From JBBDMC01 sp963775235 (lineage in GTDB: Bacteria; Pseudomonadota; Alphaproteobacteria; Rhizobiales; Kaistiaceae), in contig CAVZHY010000002.1 of NCBI GenBank assembly GCA_963775235.1, positions 806,001 through 870,000 on the forward strand: DNA of 64,000 bases. Reading direction: 5' to 3'. The notes under the pieces are model-generated. The model saw only the letters and a list, made by a program, of their open reading frames with translations, searched no databases and had not been told where the DNA came from. Shown one piece after another: positions 36,078 to 45,987 of this stretch. Position 1 is the stretch's first letter. Every line of letters begins with the position of its first letter. The position numbers were made by a program, and so were the translations under genes.

Positions 36078-37295
36078 TTAGTTCTGTTTCCGGTCGCTCC
36101 ACGCGGGAACCGGATAAACCGGCTTGTTGAGGAAATCGCTGGTGTAGATCGGAACGACGTCGCCCTTCTGGACCTGGATCACGATCTGCGGAACGTCGAT
36201 CTGGCCGGTGGCCCCGTACTTGATGTGCGCGTAGAGGCTGTCGAAGTCCGAGGCGGCAATCGTGTCGCGCACTTTGGCCGGGTCAAGGGAGCCGGCCTTG
36301 TTGACGGCCACAGCAATCGCCTCGACCGCGGCGGCGGCGGCCGCGGCGTGATAGTCCGGGTCGATGCTGTACTTGGCCTTGTAAGCGCCCGCGAATTTCG
36401 CCGCGTTGCCGAACCACTGGTCGGTCAGGTGCTCGTCCGGCAGCCACGACGTCATGCCATAGGCGTCTTCCGCGTCACTCTTGAGGGACGTGCGAAAATC
36501 GGCCGTCGGCACGCCGACGGTAAGCGAGTAGAGCTTGGCGTTGACATCAAGGCTCTTCATCTGCCGGATGAAATTGAGCGCGTCGTTCTCGTGACCCGTC
36601 CACAGGATGACGTCCGGCTTCTTCGATTTGATCAGGCTGAGGATGGAGGAGAACTCGCCGTTGCCGTCGGCGAACTTCTCGTCGACCGTCAGATTGATTG
36701 CTGCATCCTTCAGGTGCTGGCGCGTCCCCGTGGCGACCGAAACGTCGAAACTATCGTCCGCCGCGACCAGCGCCGCACTCGTTGGCTTGGGATCGAGCTT
36801 GCCCAGCATGGCGACTGTGCTGCCGTAGTAGTCCTCGGCGGCCGGAAGATTGCCGAAGATGTACTTGTAGCCGCGCGTATAGATCTGGCCGGAGGCGCCG
36901 CCACCCTGGACCATCGGGATCTGGAATTTCTCAGCAACCGAGCTGGTGTCGAGCACGAAGTCGCTGGCGTACGGTCCAAGCAGGAAGTTGACCTTGTCGG
37001 AATTCACTAACTGCGTGTACTGGCGCACTGCGAGGCTGGTGTCGGACTGGTTGTCGTAGAGCTTCAGCGCCAGCTTGTACGTCTTGTCGCCGACCTTGAC
37101 GCCGCCCATCCCGTTGATCGCGTCGATCGTGAGGTTGTAGGCATCGACGTAGTAGCGTCCAACGTTGGCCTGCTTGCCGGTCTGCTGCAATGCAGCACCA
37201 AGAGTAATGACATCATCCTGCGCGAAAGCGGGGATCGAGGTCGACAGCGCCAGTAAGGGCAATGCCGCCAATAGTGCGAGTGAACGCTTCGTCAT
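36078..37295 (-). CDS. branched-chain amino-acid-type ABC substrate-binding protein
   Basis: 405-residue periplasmic protein, first gene of the five-gene importer. The signal peptide is RSLALLAALPLLALSTSIPAFA with cleavage before QDD. The body is LivJ-like: ITLGAALQQTGKQANVGRYY, NFLLGPYASDFVLDTSSVAE, VQGGGASGQIYTRGYKYIFG and VILWTGHENDALNFIRQMK. The ligand pocket differs from classical LivJ, so the ligand may be another small carboxylate or amide. Confidence 0.92.
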   Translation of the reverse strand: MTKRSLALLAALPLLALSTSIPAFAQDDVITLGAALQQTGKQANVGRYYVDAYNLTIDAINGMGGVKVGDKTYKLALKLYDNQSDTSLAVRQYTQLVNSDKVNFLLGPYASDFVLDTSSVAEKFQIPMVQGGGASGQIYTRGYKYIFGNLPAAEDYYGSTVAMLGKLDPKPTSAALVAADDSFDVSVATGTRQHLKDAAINLTVDEKFADGNGEFSSILSLIKSKKPDVILWTGHENDALNFIRQMKSLDVNAKLYSLTVGVPTADFRTSLKSDAEDAYGMTSWLPDEHLTDQWFGNAAKFAGAYKAKYSIDPDYHAAAAAAAVEAIAVAVNKAGSLDPAKVRDTIAASDFDSLYAHIKYGATGQIDVPQIVIQVQKGDVVPIYTSDFLNKPVYPVPAWSDRKQN

Positions 37296-37624
37296 TGGTC
37301 ATAATCCTCCCATGAGAGCAGTCGTTTGCCGCTTCTGTTCCGATAGCGCGAGGTGTTTCATGGCGTTACCGGCGGTTGCGGCCGAGCGACGTGGACAGAT
37401 GACAGTTCCTCCGACCCGCCAGCGAAAGATCATCACAGCGATGGTTTGATGTCCACCCATGGGCGGCGGACCGGGTCCGCCAGGTGCCCGCCGCCGGCTG
37501 CGAATGAGCAAGACTTTCCACCGTTCTGCGCCCTTGGCATCATTTTGAGAATTGCCGGGGAGTGGCATCGGGCGTACCGTTGCCGTTGAAGCGAACGAAT
37601 TTGTCCTGCGGGGGAATCCGGCGG
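37296..37624. other. 329-nt divergent intergenic region
   Basis: Separates the liv-type operon (minus) from the giant secreted-protein gene (plus) and should hold both promoters. No gene, tRNA or recognisable regulatory motif was seen; short open frames on both strands look like GC artefacts. Confidence 0.5.
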
Positions 37625-40600
37625 ATGCGACGGATTGGACGGCTGGCATCGGGTTTTGCGCTGTTTTTGGCGCTGACCGGCGCCGCCGCACACGCCCAGC
37701 AGCCCCAGACCCAGATGTTCGCGCCACCGACCCTGCACGGCGTTTTGCTCGATTGGTGCGCGCATTTCGGCAAGGATTGTGGCAAGCCGGCTGCCGATCT
37801 CTTTTGCCGCGAACAGCATTTCGACGAGGCAACCACCTTCTCCATCGACCAGAACGCCGGTCAGCGCGGCATCCCCACCCTCGTCTTCGGCGATGGCTCG
37901 CTTTGCCAGGGCGCGCAGTGCTCCGGCTTCCGGCAGATCACCTGCGCCCGCACCGTCGCTGCCCAGCCGCAAGCGCCGCCCGCCATCGTTGCGCCACCGC
38001 CCACAATTGCCGCACCGCCCGCGCGTCAGCTGACGCCAGCGATCGTGCCCCAGTCGCAGCCCCGTTTGCCGCCGGTGCCGCCGGCGGTCGTACAGCCGCT
38101 GCGACCCCTCTCGCCGCCGCCACCGCTGCCGCCGCAGTCCCAACCGCCCGTCATCGCCCAACCGCCGGCGCTGTCGCCGACCCTGCCGTCCGAGCCGCCT
38201 CCCGCCGTGGCGGAGCCCGCGCCGCAGGTGCCGCTGCCGCACCTCAGGCCGGCACCGCCTGAGATCGCATCGCCTCAGCCGGCTGTGCCGCCGGTGGCGG
38301 CGCGTGAGCCCGTCAGGCCGCACATCGCCGCGCTTGATCCGACAGCGGTCGCCAAATTGCCGATGGGCGAGATCCATCTCGTGGCGCCCGAAGTGGTGCC
38401 GGCCTACGACGTTGAGATTCCCAATCCGATCGCAGGCGAAATTCCGACTTGGGACGACGAGACGGTGTTCAAATGGAAGCCGTCCAATCCCAACATGGCG
38501 GACACCTACGAGATCCAATTCTACAACGCCTTCAACACGGCGCAGCCCGTCGCCACAGCGCACGTGCCGGGTAACCAGACCTACAAGCGGACCAGCATCC
38601 AGTTCCTCCAGGACCTGCTTGCGAGCGCCGGCGTCAAGCCCGGTGCGAACGATGATTTCTGGTCGCTGCTGTGGGACGCAATGGGCACCAAGCAGGGCAA
38701 CATTCTTTGGGAGGTCGCCGGCTATCGCAACTTCAGCAACAGCGGCGTCGCCCAGGGCACCGGCGGCGACGATGCCGCCGGCGGCGGCTCAACCGAGGTC
38801 CAGGTCGCGGTGTCGGAGCGCTGGCCGCTCCGCGCGCCAGACCGTGCCAACGGATACGGCGCCTGCGGCGCCAACGCGGCATCCGGGATACAGACCGGCA
38901 GTCTCTACCTCTTCAACAAGGACGCGAACGACGCCAAGCGTCCGCAGGGCGTCGACTACGTCTACGACCTGATGCAGGTCAAAGGCGCCTTCTCCCTCGC
39001 CAACTCGCCCTACGCCTCGCATCCAAAGGAGATCATGGCGCCGCCCCAGCCCGGCGCGCTCATCAACATCACGGTCGCCTCCTATCAGTTCGACAATCTC
39101 TTCATCGATTGGGGCGACGGTGACGTCGAGCCGCTGACCGTCGACGCGGTCGACCAGTCACAGTGGGACCGGAAGGCGCCCATCGCGCTGGACAATGTGC
39201 CGGCGAGCCACCGCTATCTCAACGCCGGCAGCTATTACGTTCGCATCTTCCAGGTGTCCGAGCAGGATCTCCAGAAGGTAGACGTCAGCACCCTGGGCAT
39301 CGCCAATAAGGTTGCAGCCGCCGTCGCTGCCCAGAAGGCGCAGGGAACAGAGCAGACGATCGACGTCGGCGGATACTACGGCGCGTTGCTGACGCAGCAG
39401 GGCGTCGGCGCCAGCATAGGAGGTGGCGCCGCCGGTGGCCCCACATCGCAGCAGGTCGGGATCGGCATCGGAGGCGGCGGTAACGGTGGGTCGGTCGCCA
39501 ACGCCGGGTTCGATCCCAACAAGGCGGCGCTGCTGCAGGGCGGCTTCCCGGCGGACGTCGCCGCGCGCGCCTACGTCGTCTACTGCGCCCACGTCACGCC
39601 GACCGAGCCGATGGACGACGTCGCCTTCGGCGATCTCAACCTCTACTCGGCCGACATCGTCTTCGACGACAGCCACGCCATCGACAAGGCCAACCCGATC
39701 GAGGGCAGGGTGGCGGCCTGCGACGATTCAGCGAAAGCCCGCCTCAACCTGAAGTACATCGGCAAGGGCACCGTCACTGTCACGTGGAAGGTGGACGGCG
39801 TCGTGGTCGGCGGGGTCACCGAGCACGAGATCGGACCCTCGCCGTCGCGCAACGCCATCGAGTTGAAGGCCCAGGCGCCGCCCAAGCAGGGCACGTGGCT
39901 TTCCGACTGGCAGTCGCTCGTCGTCTCGGAGGCGATGATCGGTGCCGGCCACAAGGTCACCGCGGAGATCAAGGTCAAGGACAAGGCGCCAGTGAAGCGC
40001 CTCCTGCTCAGGCCGAGCAAGCAGGGCGACCCCAACGCGCCTCCGTTCATCTCGGCTCTGGTCAAAGTCATCCAAACTCTTGGGCCCGACGGCACGTTGC
40101 CGGTAAAGGCGCTGACCGCCGGTCCGCGCACCTACACGGTGGTCGAGAACGCGCCGGGCGTGCCCTGCCATCTCCGCTACATGGTGATGGGCGGTGCATT
40201 CGATGTGTTCGTTCCCGATGCGACCAAGATCAGTTCAAGCGGCAATACCTATAGCGGCAGCGCCAACCTGCTTGTGCCGTTCGCCAACCAGGGGCAGGAG
40301 CTTACCGTCCCAATCACCTTCGATGGCTGGCAGGTCGAAAACGACAGTGACGTCGTCGCCGGCGCGCTGAACGTCACCGATATCGCGGACGGGACCGTTA
40401 ACCTTCCCGGGCTAACCGTCACGCTGAAGGCGCTGAACGGCACCGCCGGCACCAGCGACGGCAAGGTCGACGCCACAATCGACGTTGTCGGCGAAGGCGG
40501 CGGGCTACGCAGCTCCACCGGCGGCGCCCAGCCGCCCAAGTGGACGGGCGAGACCGCGACGCTTGCGCCCAACGGCGACTGGTATCGGCCGGAGGCCAGT

Positions 40601-42544
40601 ACGGGCATGACCAAGTCCGTCATCGGCTGGAGCGGATTCCTGATCGACGCCGACACGGTCGCCCTCGATTTCAGCGCCAAGCAGGGTAATGGTCCCGGCA
40701 ACGTCTGCGGCGCTGCCGGCGCCGACTGGATCGGCGCGCGTCTCGATGTGGCCAAGGTTGAGCCCAACCTGTTCCATCTCGATTCGGTCCGCCTGCCCGT
40801 CGATGACTGGATCGTCGGGGAGGGGAGCGGTGGTGCGGGCCTTTGCGGCGACCTTGACGCCAGCGAGCCGGTGCCGAAGCGCGACCTTGGTGAAGGCTCG
40901 GTCGCCATCCACCACATCACCGCAACGGTCCGCGGCGGGTTCCTCAAGAACGCGCAATACGACATGGAGGTCGGGGTCCCCATCCTCGGCGTCACCATCG
41001 CCGGCACCGGCACGCTGATGCAGGCGAGCGGCCAGGAGCCGAAATGGGACCTGTCGGGCCTCACCGGCCCCGCCGCCGACCTGAAGCTCGGCACGGTCCG
41101 CCTTCAGGCGAGCAACTACCAGTTCGGCACCGATGTCACCGGTTGGCGGGTCACCGCCGACACTAAGCTGACGCTCACCGCCGAGGGTAAGAGCTTCGCT
41201 ACCGTCACCGCCAACGGCGTGCGCTACGGCCTCGACGGGCGCATCCATTTCGATGATGCGGCAGGCGCCACGCGCACCATCGGCCTGTCCGGCAATGCTG
41301 CGCTCGGCCAGAACCCGGTGATCCTCAAGTCGGCGACGCTGACCGGCGCCGGCAACGGCACCACACGACTCGGCATCCAGGTGGCGACCAGCCTCCATCT
41401 TTCCGACGCGCTGCCGTCGCCGGATGTCACCGTCGGCTATGCCGTCGTTAAGTCGGGCGATACGGTCAGCGCCACCGGCCCGACTTCCGCGGGCTTCGAG
41501 GTGAAGGTGGCGTTCCCCGCCGCCGATCCCGGCATGACGGCGACCATCCACCCGCAATACGTCGGCAATGCCAACGCCGGCGGGGCCCAGTCGGGCATCA
41601 AGTTCTACGCCGGGCCCGGCAACGCCGCGGTGGATTTCTTCGCCTCCAACAGCCCCGTCCAGTCCGCTTTCGTGCTCGGCTACTCCGGCAGCAAAGACTA
41701 CTGGATGACCCTCAGCGACTACAGTCTCGGTCCGACCGGCACGCCGCTGATCGCGCCGATCATCAATCTTTTCGATGTCAGCGGCGGGCTGGGCTACCAC
41801 GTCTCGACCGACAAGTTCGTTGGCCTCGACGACGTCCGCAATATTCCGCCGAGCACCGGCACGGGACTGACGTTCCTCGCCGGCATCACGGCCGGCACCC
41901 CCGACCACACCACCTTCACGTTGGATGGGCAGCTCAAGATGACCGAGACGGACAAAGTCCGTTTCGATTTCACCTCGTGGCTGCTGAAGCAGAAGTCAGG
42001 CTCCACCGGCGATTTCACCGGCTTCATCCAGTACGGCGGTGGCTCGTTCGACGGCCAGATATGGGGCGGCCTGTCCATCCTCGATGGCGCCGTGAAGGTT
42101 TCGGCCGATCAGGGTGCCGTCGATATGCACTTCGGCTCCGGCGGCCCGTGGCACATCTACCTTGGCAACCGCAACGGCCCGAAGATTCAGGCCTCGCTGC
42201 TCAATCTCGGCGGCACCGATGGCTACGTCATGCTGGACGCAAGCGGGGTGTTCGTTGGCAGCGGCGCCAACATCAACCTCGGCGGTTCGGTCGGTCCCTT
42301 CAGCGCGACGGTCAAGGGATGGCTGGCGGCCGAGCTGGGCGTCCAGCCGCTGGTGCCGCGCGTGTCCGGCAGCGCCAAGGGCGGCCTCTCGGTCAAGGGC
42401 TGCGCGTTCGGCCTCTGCGTCGGTCCTGATGCCAGCGTGACGGTCAAGATGGCGGCGCTGCCGGTCGATGTCTCCGCAGAGGCGTGCTTCTCGGTCGATC
42501 TCCTCCTCGACACCGTCGGTGCCTGTGGCCATGTCAGTCTCTAG
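37625..42544 (+). CDS. giant secreted protein, Cys-rich N-domain, Pro-rich linker, PKD-like and beta-rich regions; unknown function
   Basis: 1,639 residues from ATG 37625. The signal peptide is MRRIGRLASGFALFLALTGA ending AHAQ; an upstream in-frame ATG at 37562 would spoil it. Residues ~40-110 form a compact six-Cys domain (LLDWCAHFGKDCGKPAADLF to GFRQITCAR). Residues ~110-235 are Pro/Ala-rich. At about 500-555 a PKD-like pattern appears: FIDWGDGDVEPLTV followed by SHRYLNAGSYYVRIF. A Gly-rich segment (GGGAAGGPTSQQVGIGIGGG) comes next, then about 1,000 residues of beta-rich sequence without a family I know. The last ~200 residues are Gly-rich strands ending GCAFGLCVGPDASVTVK...AEACFSVDLLL. No autotransporter barrel, LPXTG or lipobox is seen. 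The frame is uninterrupted for 4.9 kb and overlaps the FN3 gene by 14 nt. Periplasmic or extracellular. Confidence 0.72.
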   Translation: MRRIGRLASGFALFLALTGAAAHAQQPQTQMFAPPTLHGVLLDWCAHFGKDCGKPAADLFCREQHFDEATTFSIDQNAGQRGIPTLVFGDGSLCQGAQCSGFRQITCARTVAAQPQAPPAIVAPPPTIAAPPARQLTPAIVPQSQPRLPPVPPAVVQPLRPLSPPPPLPPQSQPPVIAQPPALSPTLPSEPPPAVAEPAPQVPLPHLRPAPPEIASPQPAVPPVAAREPVRPHIAALDPTAVAKLPMGEIHLVAPEVVPAYDVEIPNPIAGEIPTWDDETVFKWKPSNPNMADTYEIQFYNAFNTAQPVATAHVPGNQTYKRTSIQFLQDLLASAGVKPGANDDFWSLLWDAMGTKQGNILWEVAGYRNFSNSGVAQGTGGDDAAGGGSTEVQVAVSERWPLRAPDRANGYGACGANAASGIQTGSLYLFNKDANDAKRPQGVDYVYDLMQVKGAFSLANSPYASHPKEIMAPPQPGALINITVASYQFDNLFIDWGDGDVEPLTVDAVDQSQWDRKAPIALDNVPASHRYLNAGSYYVRIFQVSEQDLQKVDVSTLGIANKVAAAVAAQKAQGTEQTIDVGGYYGALLTQQGVGASIGGGAAGGPTSQQVGIGIGGGGNGGSVANAGFDPNKAALLQGGFPADVAARAYVVYCAHVTPTEPMDDVAFGDLNLYSADIVFDDSHAIDKANPIEGRVAACDDSAKARLNLKYIGKGTVTVTWKVDGVVVGGVTEHEIGPSPSRNAIELKAQAPPKQGTWLSDWQSLVVSEAMIGAGHKVTAEIKVKDKAPVKRLLLRPSKQGDPNAPPFISALVKVIQTLGPDGTLPVKALTAGPRTYTVVENAPGVPCHLRYMVMGGAFDVFVPDATKISSSGNTYSGSANLLVPFANQGQELTVPITFDGWQVENDSDVVAGALNVTDIADGTVNLPGLTVTLKALNGTAGTSDGKVDATIDVVGEGGGLRSSTGGAQPPKWTGETATLAPNGDWYRPEASTGMTKSVIGWSGFLIDADTVALDFSAKQGNGPGNVCGAAGADWIGARLDVAKVEPNLFHLDSVRLPVDDWIVGEGSGGAGLCGDLDASEPVPKRDLGEGSVAIHHITATVRGGFLKNAQYDMEVGVPILGVTIAGTGTLMQASGQEPKWDLSGLTGPAADLKLGTVRLQASNYQFGTDVTGWRVTADTKLTLTAEGKSFATVTANGVRYGLDGRIHFDDAAGATRTIGLSGNAALGQNPVILKSATLTGAGNGTTRLGIQVATSLHLSDALPSPDVTVGYAVVKSGDTVSATGPTSAGFEVKVAFPAADPGMTATIHPQYVGNANAGGAQSGIKFYAGPGNAAVDFFASNSPVQSAFVLGYSGSKDYWMTLSDYSLGPTGTPLIAPIINLFDVSGGLGYHVSTDKFVGLDDVRNIPPSTGTGLTFLAGITAGTPDHTTFTLDGQLKMTETDKVRFDFTSWLLKQKSGSTGDFTGFIQYGGGSFDGQIWGGLSILDGAVKVSADQGAVDMHFGSGGPWHIYLGNRNGPKIQASLLNLGGTDGYVMLDASGVFVGSGANINLGGSVGPFSATVKGWLAAELGVQPLVPRVSGSAKGGLSVKGCAFGLCVGPDASVTVKMAALPVDVSAEACFSVDLLLDTVGACGHVSL

Positions 42545-44556
42545 ACCCGCGCGGGGCGTCGCGTTCGTGCTGGTGACGGCTATCGCCGCTGTAACGCTGG
42601 CGTCGGTCACCGCGGCGCTCGCCGACGATCACATGGCCGTCGCCTCCCTTGGCAACGGCGCGGTCGACCTTGTCTGGATCCCCGAGCACAACAACTGGCC
42701 GGCCGGTGGCTGGCAGCTCGACCGCGTCACCGCCGCCGGCGAGACAACCATAGCAGCCCACATTGGTCCCGGCCTTGACAGGGCGGCCATGTCCGCGCTC
42801 ACCGCGGACGAGGCCAACGGCATCGCCGATTTCGCCAGCAAGCTCGCCGGCGGTACGCTCACCGACGATGAGCGCGGCGCCGCCGACACAGTCCTCGTTA
42901 TTGCCGCGATTACCCATCCCGAATACGGCCACGCCCTCGGCCTCCGTTTCCGTGATACCGGCGTGCCGGCCGGTGACACCCGCTATCGGCTGACGGCATT
43001 GGATGCCGTCGGCCGTCCGCTGCGCTCCGTCGAGAGCGATCCGGTCGACCCCGCGACCCCGACGCCGCTGCCGTTCGCACCGGAGCAGGTGGCGGTCGAT
43101 GTCACCAGCGATGGTTTCGTCCTCTCCTGGGCCGAGCCGCAGAACGTCGACGCCGCCCCGATCGTCGGCTACCGCGTCACCCGCGTCGACGGCGCGTCGG
43201 AGGCCGACCTCACGCCCGACCTCGTGCTGCGCGCCGCCAAGGGCGCCGGCAACGACCAGTCCGGTCGTCTCACCTTCGTCGATCGCGACCCGATCCGCGA
43301 CCACCCGACCACGTATGCGATCGCCAGCATCGACCTGTTTGGCCGCGCCAGCACGCCGAAGCGCGTCCCGGTATCGTTGGGTGATCTCGCCCGCGCCGTG
43401 GTGCCGGCCGGCGTCGGCGTTACCCCCGGCACAAATTCGGCGACGATAACGTGGTCGCCGGTGACCCAACCCGGTGTCTCCGGCTACGTGGTCGAGCGCT
43501 CGCTTTTCATCGCGGGCCCCTACGAAGCGCTCACGCCTGACGGCCTCCCCCCCGACGCCACCCGCTTCGAAAGCGACGGCCTCAGCCCCGCCACGTCTTA
43601 TTTCTTCCGCGTCCGCGTCTTCGATGGTGACGGCAATCTTGGCAAGCCGTCGCTCCCGGTGAAGACGACGCCGCTCGCCGCCGGTCCCCCGGCCGCGCCG
43701 CAGAATCTCGCCGCCGATGTCGGTGTCACCCGTGTAGCGCTCACGTGGAACGAGGCGGACACCCCTGCTGCGGCCGGGTTTTTCATCTTCCGCCGTCTCG
43801 ACGGTCAGGAAACCTGGATGCAGCTCAATGACACCATCACGCAGGAGCCGATGTTCTACGATCGCTTCGAACGCGGCGCCTTCAATCGGGCGAAGGTGTT
43901 CTACCGCGTGCAGGCGGTCGGCTACGACAATCAGCGCAGCGCATTCAGCGACGATGTCGCCGTCACCTTCGGCGACGTCGTGCCGCCGGCGCCACCGGTC
44001 ATCAGCAGCGTCAACGGCGATAATGGCCTCGCCCGCCTCGACTTTGCGCCGGCCGCGCCGGAGGAGGGCTCCACCGGCTTTGTTGTCCTGCGCGCTGACG
44101 ACGAGCGCCGGCCGGGCACGCCGATCGGTGACGTGCTGCCCGGCACCGCCCGCGCCTACGATGACCGCGATGCCGCGGCGGGCTCGACCCACTGGTACGA
44201 GGTCGTCGCCATCGACGATGCCGGCAACCGCAGCGACCTTTCCAATCGCGTCGCCATAACGGTCGCCGCGCCCGACCTGCCGTCGCCGCCCGAAGCCCCA
44301 GGCGACGTACCATGCCACCCCGTTCCCCTATGTCGCGCTCACCGTCGCCGCGCCGCCGGAGAGCATCCAGGCGATGGTCGAGGCGCGCGAGCGCGGCAAG
44401 TGGGTGGTGGTCGCCGGCCCGCTCGCCGAAGTCACCACGATCAACCTCACCGACCTTCCGGCCGGCGCCGACACCGTCGCCTACCGCGTGTTTTACCGGG
44501 CTGCGAACGGCGCACGCGGAGACCCGTCGCCGGAAGTCACCGTCGCCCTAAGGTGA
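42531..44556 (+). CDS. secreted multi-FN3-domain protein, frameshifted near the 3' end
   Basis: Exported protein with N-terminal hydrophobic segment (VAFVLVTAIAAVTLASVTAA) and cleavage near LADD. It then carries at least four fibronectin-III-like modules: around VDVTSDGFVLSWAEPQ, VTPGTNSATITWSPV, ADVGVTRVALTWNEAD and the segment ending THWYEVVAIDDAGNRSDLSN. After about residue 588 the frame degenerates. One base later the reading continues sensibly (QATYHATPFPYVALTVAAPP ... YRVFYRAANGARGDPSPEV) to TGA-independent stop TAG/TGA-type end at 44556. Removing one C of the CCCC run at 44296-44299 restores ~675 residues. Start ATG 42531 lies inside the giant gene's 3' end, so the two are co-translated. 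FN3 arrays suggest binding or scaffold function. Confidence 0.75.
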
Positions 44557-44583
44557 CCGGGGCCGCATGTGGGCACCCTGAAG

Positions 44584-44607
44584 CGCGGGACAGAACGTGG
44601 TCCCGCG
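44584..44607. terminator. hairpin between convergent FN3 and Pro/Ala-rich genes
   Basis: CGCGGGAC (44584-44591) pairs with GTCCCGCG (44600-44607), an 8-bp perfect stem with 8-nt loop, inside the 75-nt gap between convergent stops. No long U run. Candidate bidirectional terminator. Confidence 0.5.
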
Positions 44608-44631
44608 TCAGGGAGAGCCGCTGCGGCATCC

Positions 44632-44988
44632 TTATTGGGCTGCCGGTCCGGTCGGAGCCGGCTGTGCGGGTGCGGGCGCGGGCGGGACGGCCGGTTGCGC
44701 CGGCGCGGGCTCGACCGGTGCCGGAGGTGTTGCCTGTCCGGCGGGTGGCGGCGGCGCTGGTTGAGCTTGCGTTGATGGCGGCGGCGGCGCCTGGTTTTCG
44801 ATACTGACGCTCGGATTGGTCGCCGGCGTGTTGCCACTCCGCGCGAACGCGAATATCAGGAAGGCGATCACCACCACCGCCACGATCGCGGCAATAGTCA
44901 GCCCGCCGCTGCTGTAGCCCGCGGGAGGCCTGGGCTCGGGCGAGGGTTCCCGTTCCACGTTTACCGTCGTCTGGGGTCTGTCGTCCAT
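44632..44988 (-). CDS. single-pass membrane protein with Pro/Ala-rich tail
   Basis: 118 residues: a polar N-terminus (MDDRPQTTVNVEREPSPEPR), one TM helix (LTIAAIVAVVVIAFLIFAFA), then about 60 residues almost entirely Pro, Ala, Gln and Thr. The start at 44988 has AGGAG about 8 nt upstream; the frame is open further but without conserved sequence. The tail would span the periplasm or bind cell wall, much like TonB-type linkers, but no C-terminal globular domain follows. It is convergent with the FN3 gene and flanked on the other side by the IS66 end. Function unknown. Confidence 0.6.
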   Translation of the reverse strand: MDDRPQTTVNVEREPSPEPRPPAGYSSGGLTIAAIVAVVVIAFLIFAFARSGNTPATNPSVSIENQAPPPPSTQAQPAPPPPAGQATPPAPVEPAPAQPAVPPAPAPAQPAPTGPAAQ

Positions 44989-45198
44989 ATCAAGAACTCC
45001 TGTCGCGGCCGGCATCAATCGATTCCGGCCGTCTTTGCCGCGCGTTCGCGCGGCGGCTTCCGCTCTACCTAAACCCGCTTCTGACGCTTCGGTTCCATCG
45101 GCGCTGGCGGCACCGGGATTGTAACCCTCCGGTGAGGGCCGCCTTGCGGGGCGAGGGCGAAGATTGGAAGTCCTAGGGATAATCCTAGGAGTAGCCCT

Positions 45199-45600
45199 AT
45201 GACGATGCCGCGGGTTGAGGTGATCACGTCGGTGGAGAGGCGCCGGCGCTGGTCGCGCGAAGAGAAGGAGCGCCTGGTAGAGGCGTCGTTCGAACCCGGC
45301 GTGACGATGTCGGAAGTCGCACGGGCAGCGGGCATTCACGTCAGCCAGCTTTTCCGGTGGCGCACGCAGCTGTGCGATCGGGTGGACAGCACGGCGTCGC
45401 ATCTGGTTCCGGTCGAGATCGTTCCGGCCGCTGCCGAGCCTGCTGGTGAGATGGCGCCGTCATCGGCGCCGGCCGTCCGGCGCCGCCGCAAGAGCGGCCT
45501 CATCGAGATCGAGCTCGGCGGCGGGCGTCGTGTGCGTGTCGACCGCGACGTCGACGGTGAAGCGCTGCGGCGCGTGCTGGATGCGCTGGGATCGCGATGA
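45199..45600 (+). CDS. tnpA: IS66-family accessory protein TnpA
   Basis: 133 residues with an N-terminal helix-turn-helix (RRRWSREEKERLVEASFEPG; AGIHVSQLFRWRTQL), typical of the first IS66 ORF. The gene overlaps tnpB by 4 nt (45597-45600). It is intact, but its element is truncated. Confidence 0.88.
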   Translation: MTMPRVEVITSVERRRRWSREEKERLVEASFEPGVTMSEVARAAGIHVSQLFRWRTQLCDRVDSTASHLVPVEIVPAAAEPAGEMAPSSAPAVRRRRKSGLIEIELGGGRRVRVDRDVDGEALRRVLDALGSR

Positions 45601-45944
45601 TCCCGGTTCCGAGCGGCGTCAGGGTCTGGCTGGCGACTGGCCACACCGACATGAGGAAGGGCTTTCCCGGTCTGGCGCTGCTGGTCCAGGAGAAGCTGAA
45701 GCGCGATCCGCACAGCGGGCATCTATTCGTCTTCCGGGGTCGCCGCGGCGATCTGATCAAGGTTCTGTGGCATGACGGCCAGGGCGCCTGCCTGTTCTCC
45801 AAGCGGCTGGAGCGCGGGCGCTTCCTGTGGCCCTCGCCGGCGGATGGAGCGGTCACGATCACGCCGGCACAGCTCGGCTATCTGCTCGAAGGCATCGACT
45901 GGCGCATGCCGCAAAGGACCTGGCGACCGACGGCGACGGGCTGA
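45597..45944 (+). CDS. tnpB: IS66-family Orf2 protein TnpB
   Basis: 115 residues with the diagnostic IS66 Orf2 sequence: VRVWLATGHTDMRKGFPGLA, HLFVFRGRRGDLIKVLWHDG, and QLGYLLEGIDWR. Intact length for the family. Its ATG overlaps the tnpA stop. Confidence 0.92.
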   Translation: MIPVPSGVRVWLATGHTDMRKGFPGLALLVQEKLKRDPHSGHLFVFRGRRGDLIKVLWHDGQGACLFSKRLERGRFLWPSPADGAVTITPAQLGYLLEGIDWRMPQRTWRPTATG

Positions 45945-45987
45945 CGATTTTGGTCTTGCGCCCGGCGGTGGATGTGATTTTGTCGCT

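Noticed and set aside
36069..37010. 313-residue plus-strand frame opposite the binding-protein gene
   Set aside because: Complement of a conserved coding region; no signal, family or start support.
37562..37624. Upstream ATG for the giant secreted protein
   Set aside because: It adds 21 polar residues before the signal peptide; the ATG at 37625 gives a standard signal with GGGGGA upstream.
44296..44299. Programmed +1 frameshifting in the FN3 gene
   Set aside because: No slippery heptamer or stimulatory structure was recognised, and the same single-base excess occurs in three other unrelated genes, which favours sequence error or mutation.
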